Shown piece after piece: positions 7,537 through 14,629 of a stretch of 20,956 nucleotides of DNA (the stretch's first letter is position 1; each line of letters begins with the position of its first letter). The notes beneath the pieces were generated by a model, which saw only the letters and a list, made by a program, of their open reading frames with translations, did no database searches and was not told where the DNA came from. The stretch spans positions 1 to 20,956 of the forward strand of contig DJZU01000110.1 in assembly GCA_002448715.1 (NCBI GenBank), written 5' to 3'. The translations under genes were made by a program, and so were the position numbers. Source of the DNA: Candidatus Neomicrothrix sp. UBA6944. Its GTDB lineage: Bacteria; Actinomycetota; Acidimicrobiia; Acidimicrobiales; Poriferisodalaceae.

Positions 7537-8457
7537 CTATTCAAGCTCAAGCATCTCATCTGCTAAGCCATCGAGTAAATCCCGTTCTCGCACCAGACAC
7601 TCCTCGAGTTCCCAGTGACGCATAATCGCTACCAGGATGCAACATCCCGCAACGATCACATCTGCGCGCGCTGGTTCGAGACCAGGGTTATGTTGACGGT
7701 CCGAGAGCGACTCCGTCGCCAAAGTTCTGAATACGTCTTCGGCAGCTTGCCGAGTGAGACGAAACCGATCAATTATCTTGGGGTTATAGGGTTCAAGTCC
7801 TATTTCCACTGCGGTGATAGTTGTGATGGTTCCCGCTACTCCCACAAATGAATTGGCCTTCCCTAATCGGGGAAGTTCTCGGTCGATATCATCTAAGTGC
7901 AAACGAGCGACCTGAATCGCTGCGCTGAGTTCTTCAGGCTTCGGAGGGTCGCTTAGTAAAAACTTTTCAAAGAAGCGAACCGATCCCATATCTACCGATT
8001 GGTACATCTCAGCTGAATCGGTCCCGTACGAAAATTCGGTTGACCCTCCTCCTATGTCGACAACCAGGAAAGGTGAGGCCGTGCGATCAAGATCTGCGGT
8101 CGCTCCAAGAAATCCGTACCGAGCTTCCTCTTCTCCTGATAAAAGTTCAACAGGGTGATTTAAGGAGGCAGATACGGGGTCTATAAAGTCATCTCGATTG
8201 CTTGCATCCCGCGCTGCGCTAGTGGTCACCGCTCTAATCGATTTCACTTGGTGCTGCGAAATCAGCGGCTTGAATTCCTCAATTGCTTCCAAGACACGGT
8301 CGATTCCTTCCTTATTCAGGCGACCCGACGCAGACACGCCTCTACCCAATCCAGTGATTCTGTGCGTTCGAACATCAAGTGACTCACCGTCAGTAATCAA
8401 CAAGCGGCTGGTGTTCGTGCCGAAATCCAAAACCGCTACTGGCGCAGGTTTAGACAA
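7537..8457 (-). CDS. Ppx/GppA family phosphatase (exopolyphosphatase-like)
   Basis: A 306-residue Ppx/GppA protein of the short actinobacterial type (two ASKHA domains, no C-terminal HD extension). Motifs: phosphate-1 loop LDFGTNTSRLLI, VTTSAARDASNRDDF, catalytic glutamate region EEARYGFLGAT, phosphate-2 VVDIGGGSTEF, and SVDMGSVRFFEKFL. These enzymes hydrolyse polyphosphate and/or pppGpp. The gene starts with TTG at 8457, eight bases inside the end of DUF501, so translation is coupled. The pairing DUF501-ppx is a known actinobacterial arrangement that usually also includes eno and divIC just upstream; here those two lie about 8.6 kb away. Confidence 0.95.
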   Translation of the reverse strand: MSKPAPVAVLDFGTNTSRLLITDGESLDVRTHRITGLGRGVSASGRLNKEGIDRVLEAIEEFKPLISQHQVKSIRAVTTSAARDASNRDDFIDPVSASLNHPVELLSGEEEARYGFLGATADLDRTASPFLVVDIGGGSTEFSYGTDSAEMYQSVDMGSVRFFEKFLLSDPPKPEELSAAIQVARLHLDDIDRELPRLGKANSFVGVAGTITTITAVEIGLEPYNPKIIDRFRLTRQAAEDVFRTLATESLSDRQHNPGLEPARADVIVAGCCILVAIMRHWELEECLVRERDLLDGLADEMLELE

Positions 8458-8941
8458 GGTGAGTCGTTTCTAATTGTTGCACCACCCATGCCCCAACAGG
8501 ATCATCGCCGGTAACTAGGTGGTTAGCGAGGTGAGTATGTAAACATTTGACACCCTTGCGCGTGCCTCCTACTCCGCCGTGAGGTCGAGGCCCATCATGG
8601 TTGAAGGGAATATGGGCGTCGCGTTCCTCGGCATAACGCGTGTGGGTTCTTTCAAGTTCGGCCAAATCCACGGCGTCTTCTGCAGCCCTCACTCCACCGT
8701 CTCCTTCTAAGCGAGCTACTAGGCGACACAACTCCCGATCGACCAGCCAGTATCGAGTCGGCATAGGTCGCCCATTGTTCATGATCGGCCCATTGCGGAT
8801 AACGACCGGCTCACCCGCACTGTCTACCACTACAACTTCAAAGTCTCCTTCGGGGGACCGGCCCAGTAACGCCGCAACCTTGTCGACTTCTTCGGAGGTT
8901 GGGCAGTCGATCGCGGACACTTTCGCTGCGTCGATAACCAT
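8450..8941 (-). CDS. DUF501 family protein
   Basis: A 163-residue protein that matches the DUF501 family by its hallmark segments: VAALLGRSPEGDFEVVV, GPIMNNGRPMPTRYWLVD and GPHGGVGGTRKG-like GPRPHGGVGGTRKGVKCLH. The function of DUF501 is unknown. It is a small soluble protein widespread in Actinobacteria, nearly always beside enolase, divIC and ppx. Here it follows the CoxG stop by 16 bases and overlaps the ppx start, so it now appears to be the first housekeeping gene downstream of a Cox-type operon. The start is ATG 8941. Confidence 0.93.
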   Translation of the reverse strand: MVIDAAKVSAIDCPTSEEVDKVAALLGRSPEGDFEVVVVDSAGEPVVIRNGPIMNNGRPMPTRYWLVDRELCRLVARLEGDGGVRAAEDAVDLAELERTHTRYAEERDAHIPFNHDGPRPHGGVGGTRKGVKCLHTHLANHLVTGDDPVGAWVVQQLETTHLV

Positions 8942-8957
8942 GACGTGGGTTTGGTCC

Positions 8958-9611
8958 TTATCGTTTGCGGCGACGCAACAGAACCAACACCAACGCTACG
9001 AGAGCAAAGGGGCCGAACCGCTTAAATAAAGGAGCGCCAGCCGTATCAAGTAAGTCGACGGGTTCCGGTTCTGGCATATCTATCTTTCGCGGACCTGTCT
9101 CAGCCTCATCGTCAGAAGAAGAGTCGATTGGTTCACTTGTTGTCGCGGGTTCTTCGTTATCGGAAGATGACTCGAGCAGTTTTTGTTCAAGACTTTCGAC
9201 AAATTGACCGATGAGTTTTTCAGAAACGTCAGCCATAACACCTCTACCGAACTGTGCAACTTTTCCTGTTACTTTCAGCTCGGTGGTGATTACGATTTTT
9301 GTTCCGTCGCCGTCTTCAGCCATTTCCGCTGTGACCTCGGCCGCTGCGTTCCCAGCTCCGCGTGTATCACGCCCGGTGGCATCCAGAACTAGTCGGTAGT
9401 CACTTTCGTTCTTTTCTTTGAACTTAGCTACACCTTTATATTGAGCAGTGATGGGCCCTACTTTCACCTTTACTTGACCCTTGAATTCTTCGCCGTCAAT
9501 CTCCGTAAGTTGGGCTCCTGGCATACAGGGAGCTATGTATTCAACATCTGTCAGTGTCGCCCACGCTCGTTCGATAGGAACACCCACTCGGAATTCGTTT
9601 TTCAATTCCAT
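8958..9611 (-). CDS. coxG: CoxG-like SRPBCC protein with C-terminal membrane anchor
   Basis: A 217-residue CO-dehydrogenase subunit G family protein. Residues 1-145 form an SRPBCC domain with the family pattern: FRVGVPIERAWATLTDVE, CMPGAQL, FKGQVKVKVGPI, YKGVAKF and TELKVTGKVAQFGRGVM. An acidic, Ser-rich linker (about 146-195) follows. It ends with a hydrophobic segment, FGPFALVALVLVLL (199-212), and a positive tail RRRKR, consistent with an inner-membrane anchor with a cytoplasmic end. CoxG helps recruit CO dehydrogenase to the cytoplasmic membrane. Its ATG lies ten bases inside the end of the upstream nucleotidyltransferase gene. It is the last gene of the Cox set and is followed by DUF501 after 16 bases. 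Confidence 0.93.
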   Translation of the reverse strand: MELKNEFRVGVPIERAWATLTDVEYIAPCMPGAQLTEIDGEEFKGQVKVKVGPITAQYKGVAKFKEKNESDYRLVLDATGRDTRGAGNAAAEVTAEMAEDGDGTKIVITTELKVTGKVAQFGRGVMADVSEKLIGQFVESLEQKLLESSSDNEEPATTSEPIDSSSDDEAETGPRKIDMPEPEPVDLLDTAGAPLFKRFGPFALVALVLVLLRRRKR

Positions 9612-10165
9612 TGTCCGAGATCCTCCACAGTATCTACGTCATCAGAAGAGCCCTCGCAGGCTACCTGCTCAACCAAGTCCGGCCTAGCACGGACCAAAAC
9701 TCGGGCCCCCTCATCTCCTGTCGAAGGAACTGAGCCCCACACAGACTTTTCTAAACGCACAGGATTTCCTAGTTTTCCATCGTAGGTTGCTACGGCTATC
9801 GGCGAACGCGTCTGCGCCAGAAGGGTCCACGCAGAGCTCAGAACCCCGGGTTGATCCCCTAATCCAACTACCAACGCTTCGAAATCATTGGCCACAGCCC
9901 AAGCGGTAGCAGCACTGAGAGATGTGGCGATCCCTTGATCAAACTGCGGATTTTCGATAACTCGCAGTTCTGAAAATTGGTCTAGCGCTTTATTCAACTC
10001 AACCGCCCCGGTTACTACCGCGTAACCATCCATAGTCGACTGTGTCATCGATCGAGCGGCGTGGGTCACTAGTGGTTCGCCGTGCAGATCGGTGAGAAGT
10101 TTGTGTTTAGGACCACTAAATCGTGATCCGGTTCCGGCCGCGAGTAGAACGCCTGCTACTTTCAC
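9602..10165 (-). CDS. MocA-like molybdenum cofactor nucleotidyltransferase
   Basis: A 187-188 residue MobA/MocA-type nucleotidyltransferase. The nucleotide-binding signature VLLAAGTGSRF (6-16) is followed by the lysine-bearing GPKHKLL, and the metal-site segment VVGLGDQPGV lies near residues 99-108. MocA adds CMP to molybdopterin-Mo to make the MCD cofactor used by xanthine-oxidase-family Mo-hydroxylases, including CO dehydrogenase, which suits its place between cox genes. MobA (GMP) specificity cannot be excluded from sequence alone, but this context favours MCD. The GTG at 10165 lies five bases after the acyl-CoA dehydrogenase stop; a TTG at 10192 would overlap that gene by 23 bases. Confidence 0.87.
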   Translation of the reverse strand: MKVAGVLLAAGTGSRFSGPKHKLLTDLHGEPLVTHAARSMTQSTMDGYAVVTGAVELNKALDQFSELRVIENPQFDQGIATSLSAATAWAVANDFEALVVGLGDQPGVLSSAWTLLAQTRSPIAVATYDGKLGNPVRLEKSVWGSVPSTGDEGARVLVRARPDLVEQVACEGSSDDVDTVEDLGQWN

Positions 10166-10169
10166 AGGC

Positions 10170-11336
10170 TCAATAGGAGCGAGGCAAGCCAAGAACTTTG
10201 TTGGAGACGTAGTTCAGTACCATTTCTTGGCTTACAGGGGCGATTTTCATGAGGCGGCTTTCGCGCCAGTACCGTTCCACGTCGTACTCCTTCGCATAGC
10301 CGAATCCTCCGTGGGTCTGCATTGCCCGATCTGAACATTCGAATGCAGCTTCAGAGGCTAGGTATTTCGCAAGGTTCGCCTGAGCGCCACAATCAAGGCC
10401 TCTGTCGTAGCGCCATGACGCTTCTCTAATTACGAGTTCGGCTGCATGAAGTCGAGCATGACTATCGGCAAGGGGAAATGCTAAGCCCTGGTTCTGACCA
10501 ATAGGTCGGCCGAATATGACCCGATCATTGGCATAGTCAACGGCTTTAATCAACGCTGCCCTGCCTATCCCCAGAGCCTCTGCAGAGATGAGGATGCGTT
10601 CCGGATTCAAACCATCCAGGATGTAGCGGAAGCCTTCCCCTTCTTCGCCAACTCTTCGGCTGACCGGTACCCGCAGACCGTCGTACCGAACTTCGCATGA
10701 GACGACAGCGTTTCGCCCAACTTTGGGAATCGGCGTTATATCAACACTTGGGTCTTTGAGGTCCACTAGTAAGAGAGTCATTCCTTGCGTCGGACCATCA
10801 CAAAGCTCTTTGGGGGTAGTTCGAACTAGCAGCAAACAAACGTCGCAATAGGGGGCCTTGGTGGTCCAAACTTTCGCCCCAGTTATGACATATTCATCTC
10901 CGTCTCGCTCAGCTCGGGTTCTAATCGAAGTGGTATCAGTGCCTGCGTCTGGTTCTGTAACACCAAAAGCTGCGTGGAGCGAACCGTCGGCAACTTTGGG
11001 GAGTATTTCATTTGCTAACTCGGGGGAACCGTACTTTCGGATCGGTTCCATACCGAAGATCGATAGGTGGATGGCTGAACACCCATTCATAGCCGCTCCG
11101 CTAGCGGCCACTTCTTCTAAGACGATCGAAGCTTCGGTAATACCTTGGCCTCCGCCTCCGAATTCCTCCGGGATGGCAATGCCTATCCATCCCCCATCAG
11201 CCATCGCTTGGTAAAAATCCCATGGGAACTCGTGTTGTTCATCTTTTTCTCGCCAGTACTCGTCAGGGAACTGCGCGCAAACACGCCCGACGCCTTCTCG
11301 GATAGCTTCGTGGTCTTCAGAGGTGGAAAAGTCCAT
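10170..11336 (-). CDS. Acyl-CoA dehydrogenase family protein
   Basis: A 388-residue flavoprotein of normal acyl-CoA dehydrogenase length. Signatures: IAIPEEFGGGG (53-63), the FAD/substrate loop FGVTEPDAGTDTTSIRT (124-140), ITGAKVWTTKA (151-161), and FGRPIGQNQGLAFPLAD in the C-terminal helical domain, with the TMQTHGGFGY-like MQTHGGFGYAKE. The classic YEGT catalytic glutamate is not present near the C-terminus (IAPVSQEM instead). A glutamate at NPERILIS (Glu246) occupies the helix-G position that serves as base in isovaleryl- and long-chain acyl-CoA dehydrogenases. The substrate is unknown. ATG 11336 is chosen because MDFSTSED is the usual N-terminus; TTG 11363 is possible. It lies inside the run of cox maturation genes, which is unusual. 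Confidence 0.93.
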   Translation of the reverse strand: MDFSTSEDHEAIREGVGRVCAQFPDEYWREKDEQHEFPWDFYQAMADGGWIGIAIPEEFGGGGQGITEASIVLEEVAASGAAMNGCSAIHLSIFGMEPIRKYGSPELANEILPKVADGSLHAAFGVTEPDAGTDTTSIRTRAERDGDEYVITGAKVWTTKAPYCDVCLLLVRTTPKELCDGPTQGMTLLLVDLKDPSVDITPIPKVGRNAVVSCEVRYDGLRVPVSRRVGEEGEGFRYILDGLNPERILISAEALGIGRAALIKAVDYANDRVIFGRPIGQNQGLAFPLADSHARLHAAELVIREASWRYDRGLDCGAQANLAKYLASEAAFECSDRAMQTHGGFGYAKEYDVERYWRESRLMKIAPVSQEMVLNYVSNKVLGLPRSY

Positions 11337-11369
11337 ATCAAGAACGTAGTGGGCCCTGAGCAAATTGGC

Positions 11370-12155
11370 TCAATGAATCGAACCTTTGGCGTCACTCAAG
11401 CTTGGCGCGTTGCGACCGGTCCGCAGCGCGATGATCTCTGCGACGATTGACACTGCTGTTTCCTCAGGTGTTCTACCTCCGATATCCAGACCAATAGGAG
11501 ATTTAACTCGTTCCAATTCCTCAGCGGTGACCCCTTCGTCCAGGAGCCTTTCGAGCCTCTTTTCGTGGGTCTGACGCGATCCCATTGCACCGAGATAACC
11601 CACTCGTGTTGGTAACGACCCCATAATCGCTGGAACATCGAATTTGGCATCGTGGGTTAAGACGCACACTGCATCTCTCGGACCCAAGTCGTTGCCGATA
11701 CGTGCCAGCAGACGGTCGGGCCAGTCCACAACAACTTCATCTGCCATTGGAAAACGGCGACGGGTCGCAAAGACTTTCCTCGCGTCGCACACGGTGACTC
11801 GAAAGCCAAGCAGTTTTCCCTGGCTAGCTAAAGCGCGAGTGAAGTCAACTGCTCCAAAGATCACAAGGTGGGGGCGGCGGGAATGGCATTCGATAAACAC
11901 ACTTAAGTCGTGTTGACGAGCTTCCCCGTGAGACCCGTAGTGACGAACTTCGCTCGTGCCTGCTTCAAGCATGGCTATCGCGTCACGTCGAACAACTCGG
12001 TCTAACTCTTCGCCACCCAGACTGCCGAGGGAAGATCCTGATTCCTCCACGAGAAGCTTCGCTCCAAGGTTCGGTCCCTCAACGAGTGTCGCCAGAGCGA
12101 TCGGAACTTCCGCGCGAATTGAGTCTCGAAAGCGTTCGTAGATTGGCGTTACCAA
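11370..12155 (-). CDS. XdhC/CoxI family protein, two-domain, lacking the first-domain cysteine
   Basis: A 261-residue protein with a degenerate N-terminal XdhC_CoxI domain and a complete C-terminal XdhC Rossmann domain. In the first domain GAKLLVEESGSSLGSLGGEE (31-50) aligns with the usual GAKM...GSISGGCVE, but the cysteine is replaced by Glu49. The second domain has LVIFGAVDFTRAL (97-109), VGYLGAMGSRQTHEKR (185-200) and PIGLDIGGRTPEETAVSI (220-237). XdhC proteins bind the Mo cofactor, promote its sulfuration and insert it into the Mo-hydroxylase. The gene begins with TTG 12155, overlapping the end of the smaller XdhC gene by seven bases. The two proteins probably act as partners, with the small one supplying the cysteine; that pairing is inferred. 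Confidence 0.9.
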   Translation of the reverse strand: MVTPIYERFRDSIRAEVPIALATLVEGPNLGAKLLVEESGSSLGSLGGEELDRVVRRDAIAMLEAGTSEVRHYGSHGEARQHDLSVFIECHSRRPHLVIFGAVDFTRALASQGKLLGFRVTVCDARKVFATRRRFPMADEVVVDWPDRLLARIGNDLGPRDAVCVLTHDAKFDVPAIMGSLPTRVGYLGAMGSRQTHEKRLERLLDEGVTAEELERVKSPIGLDIGGRTPEETAVSIVAEIIALRTGRNAPSLSDAKGSIH

Positions 12156-12466
12156 TTGAGTTCCTCAATGAAAAGGTGGATAGTTCCACCACAAGTCAAT
12201 CCAACTGCGAAAGCCTCATCATCGCTGTACCCGAAAGAGGTAATTCCAGCTGTTCTGCGTCCTTCTAGGAGTTCAATTGCTTCGCCGACGACGGCCCCCT
12301 CTACACAACCTCCCGAAACTGAACCAGCCACTTCGCCTGCCTCATTGACCGCCATTGCAGCGCCCGGATCTCTTGGGCCACTCCCTTCAATGTCCACCAC
12401 TCGCGCGACCGCGACTTTTTGTCCTTTGGTAAGCCACCGCTCAATGTCATCGAAAATCTCATCCAT
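12149..12466 (-). CDS. Small XdhC/CoxI N-domain protein
   Basis: A 105-residue protein consisting only of the XdhC_CoxI N-terminal domain. GSGPRDPGAAM (28-38) and SGGCVEGAV (51-59) carry the conserved cysteine Cys54, and CGGTIHLFIE (92-101) is the domain's C-terminal strand motif. The Rossmann half normally present in XdhC is missing. It is not a frameshifted fragment of the next gene, because that gene carries its own copy of this domain. It should take part in Mo-cofactor sulfuration and transfer to the Mo-hydroxylase. It follows coxE by 18 bases and overlaps the larger XdhC gene. Confidence 0.9.
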   Translation of the reverse strand: MDEIFDDIERWLTKGQKVAVARVVDIEGSGPRDPGAAMAVNEAGEVAGSVSGGCVEGAVVGEAIELLEGRRTAGITSFGYSDDEAFAVGLTCGGTIHLFIEELNW

Positions 12467-12484
12467 ATCGTAATGCTCCCATGT

Positions 12485-13621
12485 TTATGCCGATACGGCT
12501 TCTGCGAGTCGCTCTAACGATTCGAAAGAGTGCCCTTCAATGAAATCATCTGTATGCGGCAAAGCCGCGGCCATTCCGCCCGCAAGAGGCGCGTAGCCTG
12601 GTGTGTGCTTGAGGGGATTGACCCAAACCTGTCGGTGACTTACGCGATGTAAACGCTGCATCTGTTCGCCCAGAAGCTCTGGTTCTCCCCGATCCCAGCC
12701 GTCAGATAGAAGCACGACTATCGCTCCTCGAGCCATACCTCTTAGACCCCAAAGTTCATTGAATTCTTTTAGAGTCGCACCTAGCCGGGTCCCTCCCGAC
12801 CAGTCAGTGACGGCTCCTGACGCTGCCCGAAGAGCAGCATCAGGGTCTCGTGAAGACAGTTCTCTGGTGATGCGCGTCAACCGCGTACCGATCGCAAAGG
12901 CTTCCACTCGGGTTCTTCCAACTACGGTGGCATGAGCGAACCTGATTAGAGCTCGAGCGTACGGCTCCATCGAACCCGAAACATCGATTAAGAGCACCAA
13001 ACGGCGCGGCCGACGATCCTTCTTTACAAACTTTCGGTGTATTGGTTCCCCACCCATCGATATTGCACTTCTGAGGGTTCTCCGCATATCTGGGTGCCGA
13101 GTCTGATACTTGGTAGGTAACCGTCGGCGCGACGGACGCAGACTCGATGTAAATCGGAGAGTTCCCATCAACCGCCGGAGTTCGTCTAACTCTTGTTCGT
13201 TGCATTCAGCGAAGTCTTTATCCTTTAGCGTTTCGGTCGGGCTGTATCGAAGTTGAAGAGTTGGCCCGGAATCCTCATCAACATCACGGTCTACATCAGC
13301 TACTCCTTCGTCACTATCCATCGCGATCGACACCGAAATTGGTGGTAGCTCAACGTCGATGCCTGATGGCCGTCTTCTTTCCCAGAAAACTTCAAAGGCT
13401 CGGTTATACAGTCCGATTTCTTCGGGGTCTGAAATCAAGGTGGCGCGTCCAGCCCAGTAGACGGAGTCGCGTTCACTCAAACCAACCCAACCAAGTGCTT
13501 GCACGAAGGACATCACTCTGCTTAGCGGTACCTCTATCCCCAATCCACGCAGCAACTGGCTAAAGGCAGCTGCTATTCGCGCTGGGTCCGAGATCAGTTC
13601 GCCATTCGGAGTTTCATCCAT
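12485..13621 (-). CDS. coxE: CoxE-like VWA-domain protein
   Basis: A 378-residue protein of the CoxE family. The N-terminal 200 residues are helical, with an acidic stretch around 101-118 (DSDEGVADVDRDVDEDSG). The von Willebrand A domain begins near residue 207 with LVLLIDVSGSMEPYA, giving the MIDAS motif DxSxS (213-217). It continues with DWSGGTRLG (273-281) and IVVLLSDGWDRGEPELL (301-317). The C-terminal PLKHTPGYAPLAGGM and ALPHTDDFIEGHS segments are typical of CoxE. CoxE works with the AAA+ protein CoxD to finish the Cu-S-Mo active site of CO dehydrogenase or an analogous site in relatives. Its ATG overlaps the coxD stop by eight bases, so the pair is coupled. Confidence 0.95.
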   Translation of the reverse strand: MDETPNGELISDPARIAAAFSQLLRGLGIEVPLSRVMSFVQALGWVGLSERDSVYWAGRATLISDPEEIGLYNRAFEVFWERRRPSGIDVELPPISVSIAMDSDEGVADVDRDVDEDSGPTLQLRYSPTETLKDKDFAECNEQELDELRRLMGTLRFTSSLRPSRRRLPTKYQTRHPDMRRTLRSAISMGGEPIHRKFVKKDRRPRRLVLLIDVSGSMEPYARALIRFAHATVVGRTRVEAFAIGTRLTRITRELSSRDPDAALRAASGAVTDWSGGTRLGATLKEFNELWGLRGMARGAIVVLLSDGWDRGEPELLGEQMQRLHRVSHRQVWVNPLKHTPGYAPLAGGMAAALPHTDDFIEGHSFESLERLAEAVSA

Positions 13622-14519
13622 TTGCTGCAGCAGCCATGATCATTTCTATTCCCTGCCCTGAGACGCGTTCCTGATCTTCTCTGTACTTCAGCACGGTGCC
13701 CAGAGTTGCCCTGATTGTCTCTTCGGTCAGCACTGACTCTCCCAATTTTCCCAGCGCGGTTGACCAATCAATGGTTTCAGCTACTCCTGGCGGTTTATAC
13801 AAACCCATCCCCCTCATGGTCTGTACTGCCAGCGCTACCTGACGCGCCAACGCCACATCAATCTCTGGCGATTTAAGACGAATTATCTCGATTTCGCGTT
13901 CAAGATCGGGATGGTTGACCCAGTGGTACAGGCAACGTCTTTTAAGCGCATCGTGTACGTCTCGTGTCCGATTCGATGTCACGACAACAAGGGGTGCTTT
14001 TCCGCCGCCCAAAGTTCCTAATTCAGGGATCGTGACTGAGTGGTCTGAGAGAACCTCTAGCAAAAACGCCTCGAACTCATCGTCTGCTCGGTCGATTTCG
14101 TCGATCAGAAGCACCGGTTTATGTTCCCCGCTGTAATCGATGGCCTGGAGCAAAGGGCGGCGGATGAGAAATCGGTCGGAGTACAACTCATCTTCGACCG
14201 TCTGCGAATCACTTTCGGCTCTTCCCGAAGCTTCCGCTGTTCTGAGATGCAGCAGTTGGCGGGTGTAGTCCCACTCGTAGAGTGCTTGGGACGCGTCAAT
14301 ACCTTCATAACATTGGAGTCGGATCAGTTCTCCCCCCGTCCAAGCAGCCAAAACTTTTGCGAGTTCGGTCTTTCCTACTCCAGCGTCGCCCTCAAGAAAT
14401 AGTGGACGTTGCATCGTCATCGCCAAGTAGACCACGGTGGCTAGACCTTCGTCGGTCAAGTAATTGTGGTCGCCTAACGCTGCGGACACTGCTGCCGGTG
14501 AGTCGGGAAAGTTAAACAT
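13614..14519 (-). CDS. coxD: CoxD/MoxR-type AAA+ ATPase
   Basis: A 301-residue MoxR-family AAA+ ATPase. Walker A is GDAGVGKT (44-51), Walker B VLLIDEIDRADDE (136-148), sensor 1 VVTSNRTRD (179-187), and the arginine-finger region ALKRRCLYHW (191-200). The HYxW-type CLYHWVNHP ending is characteristic of the CoxD subgroup. CoxD is a chaperone-like ATPase needed for maturation of the CO dehydrogenase active site, together with CoxE. It is the first gene of the minus-strand maturation operon. No Shine-Dalgarno sequence precedes ATG 14519; instead a short upstream reading frame with its own AGGAG overlaps the start. Confidence 0.94.
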   Translation of the reverse strand: MFNFPDSPAAVSAALGDHNYLTDEGLATVVYLAMTMQRPLFLEGDAGVGKTELAKVLAAWTGGELIRLQCYEGIDASQALYEWDYTRQLLHLRTAEASGRAESDSQTVEDELYSDRFLIRRPLLQAIDYSGEHKPVLLIDEIDRADDEFEAFLLEVLSDHSVTIPELGTLGGGKAPLVVVTSNRTRDVHDALKRRCLYHWVNHPDLEREIEIIRLKSPEIDVALARQVALAVQTMRGMGLYKPPGVAETIDWSTALGKLGESVLTEETIRATLGTVLKYREDQERVSGQGIEMIMAAAANG

Positions 14520-14578
14520 GCGCCAATCAGAATACGGGTTGTGACCGATTTAGCTCCTATTGGTAGTTCATTCGACAT
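14474..14578 (-). CDS. Possible leader ORF overlapping the coxD start
   Basis: A 34-codon frame starts at ATG 14578, four bases after a good AGGAG (14583-14587), and ends at TAG 14476-14474, about 40 bases inside coxD in another frame. It would begin MSNELPIGAKS. coxD itself lacks a ribosome binding site, so translation of this frame could feed coxD by termination and reinitiation. No homolog is recognised, and a frame this short can arise by chance. Confidence 0.25.
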   Translation of the reverse strand: MSNELPIGAKSVTTRILIGACLTFPTHRQQCPQR

Positions 14579-14590
14579 AAGGCTCCTATT
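14553..14590. repeat. Two direct copies of GCTCCTATT between coxD and the SDR gene
   Basis: GCTCCTATT occurs at 14553-14561 and again at 14582-14590, 29 bases apart. The second copy is part of a small dyad, CTCC-TATTT-GGAG (14583-14595). They lie in the 110-base gap between divergent genes. Read on the minus strand the second copy supplies the AGGAG of the leader frame. They could be regulator half-sites or a chance duplication. Confidence 0.4.
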
Positions 14591-14629
14591 TGGAGATATG
14601 TTGCCGCCAGGGATTTGAAGGGAATAAAA

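Noticed and set aside
10170..11336. Inactive acyl-CoA dehydrogenase because the YEGT glutamate is missing
   Set aside because: A glutamate at NPERILIS (Glu246) matches the alternative helix-G base used by isovaleryl- and long-chain enzymes.
11370..12466. The two XdhC genes as one gene broken by a frameshift
   Set aside because: The downstream protein has its own, different copy of the XdhC_CoxI domain, so the two are separate genes and not halves of one.
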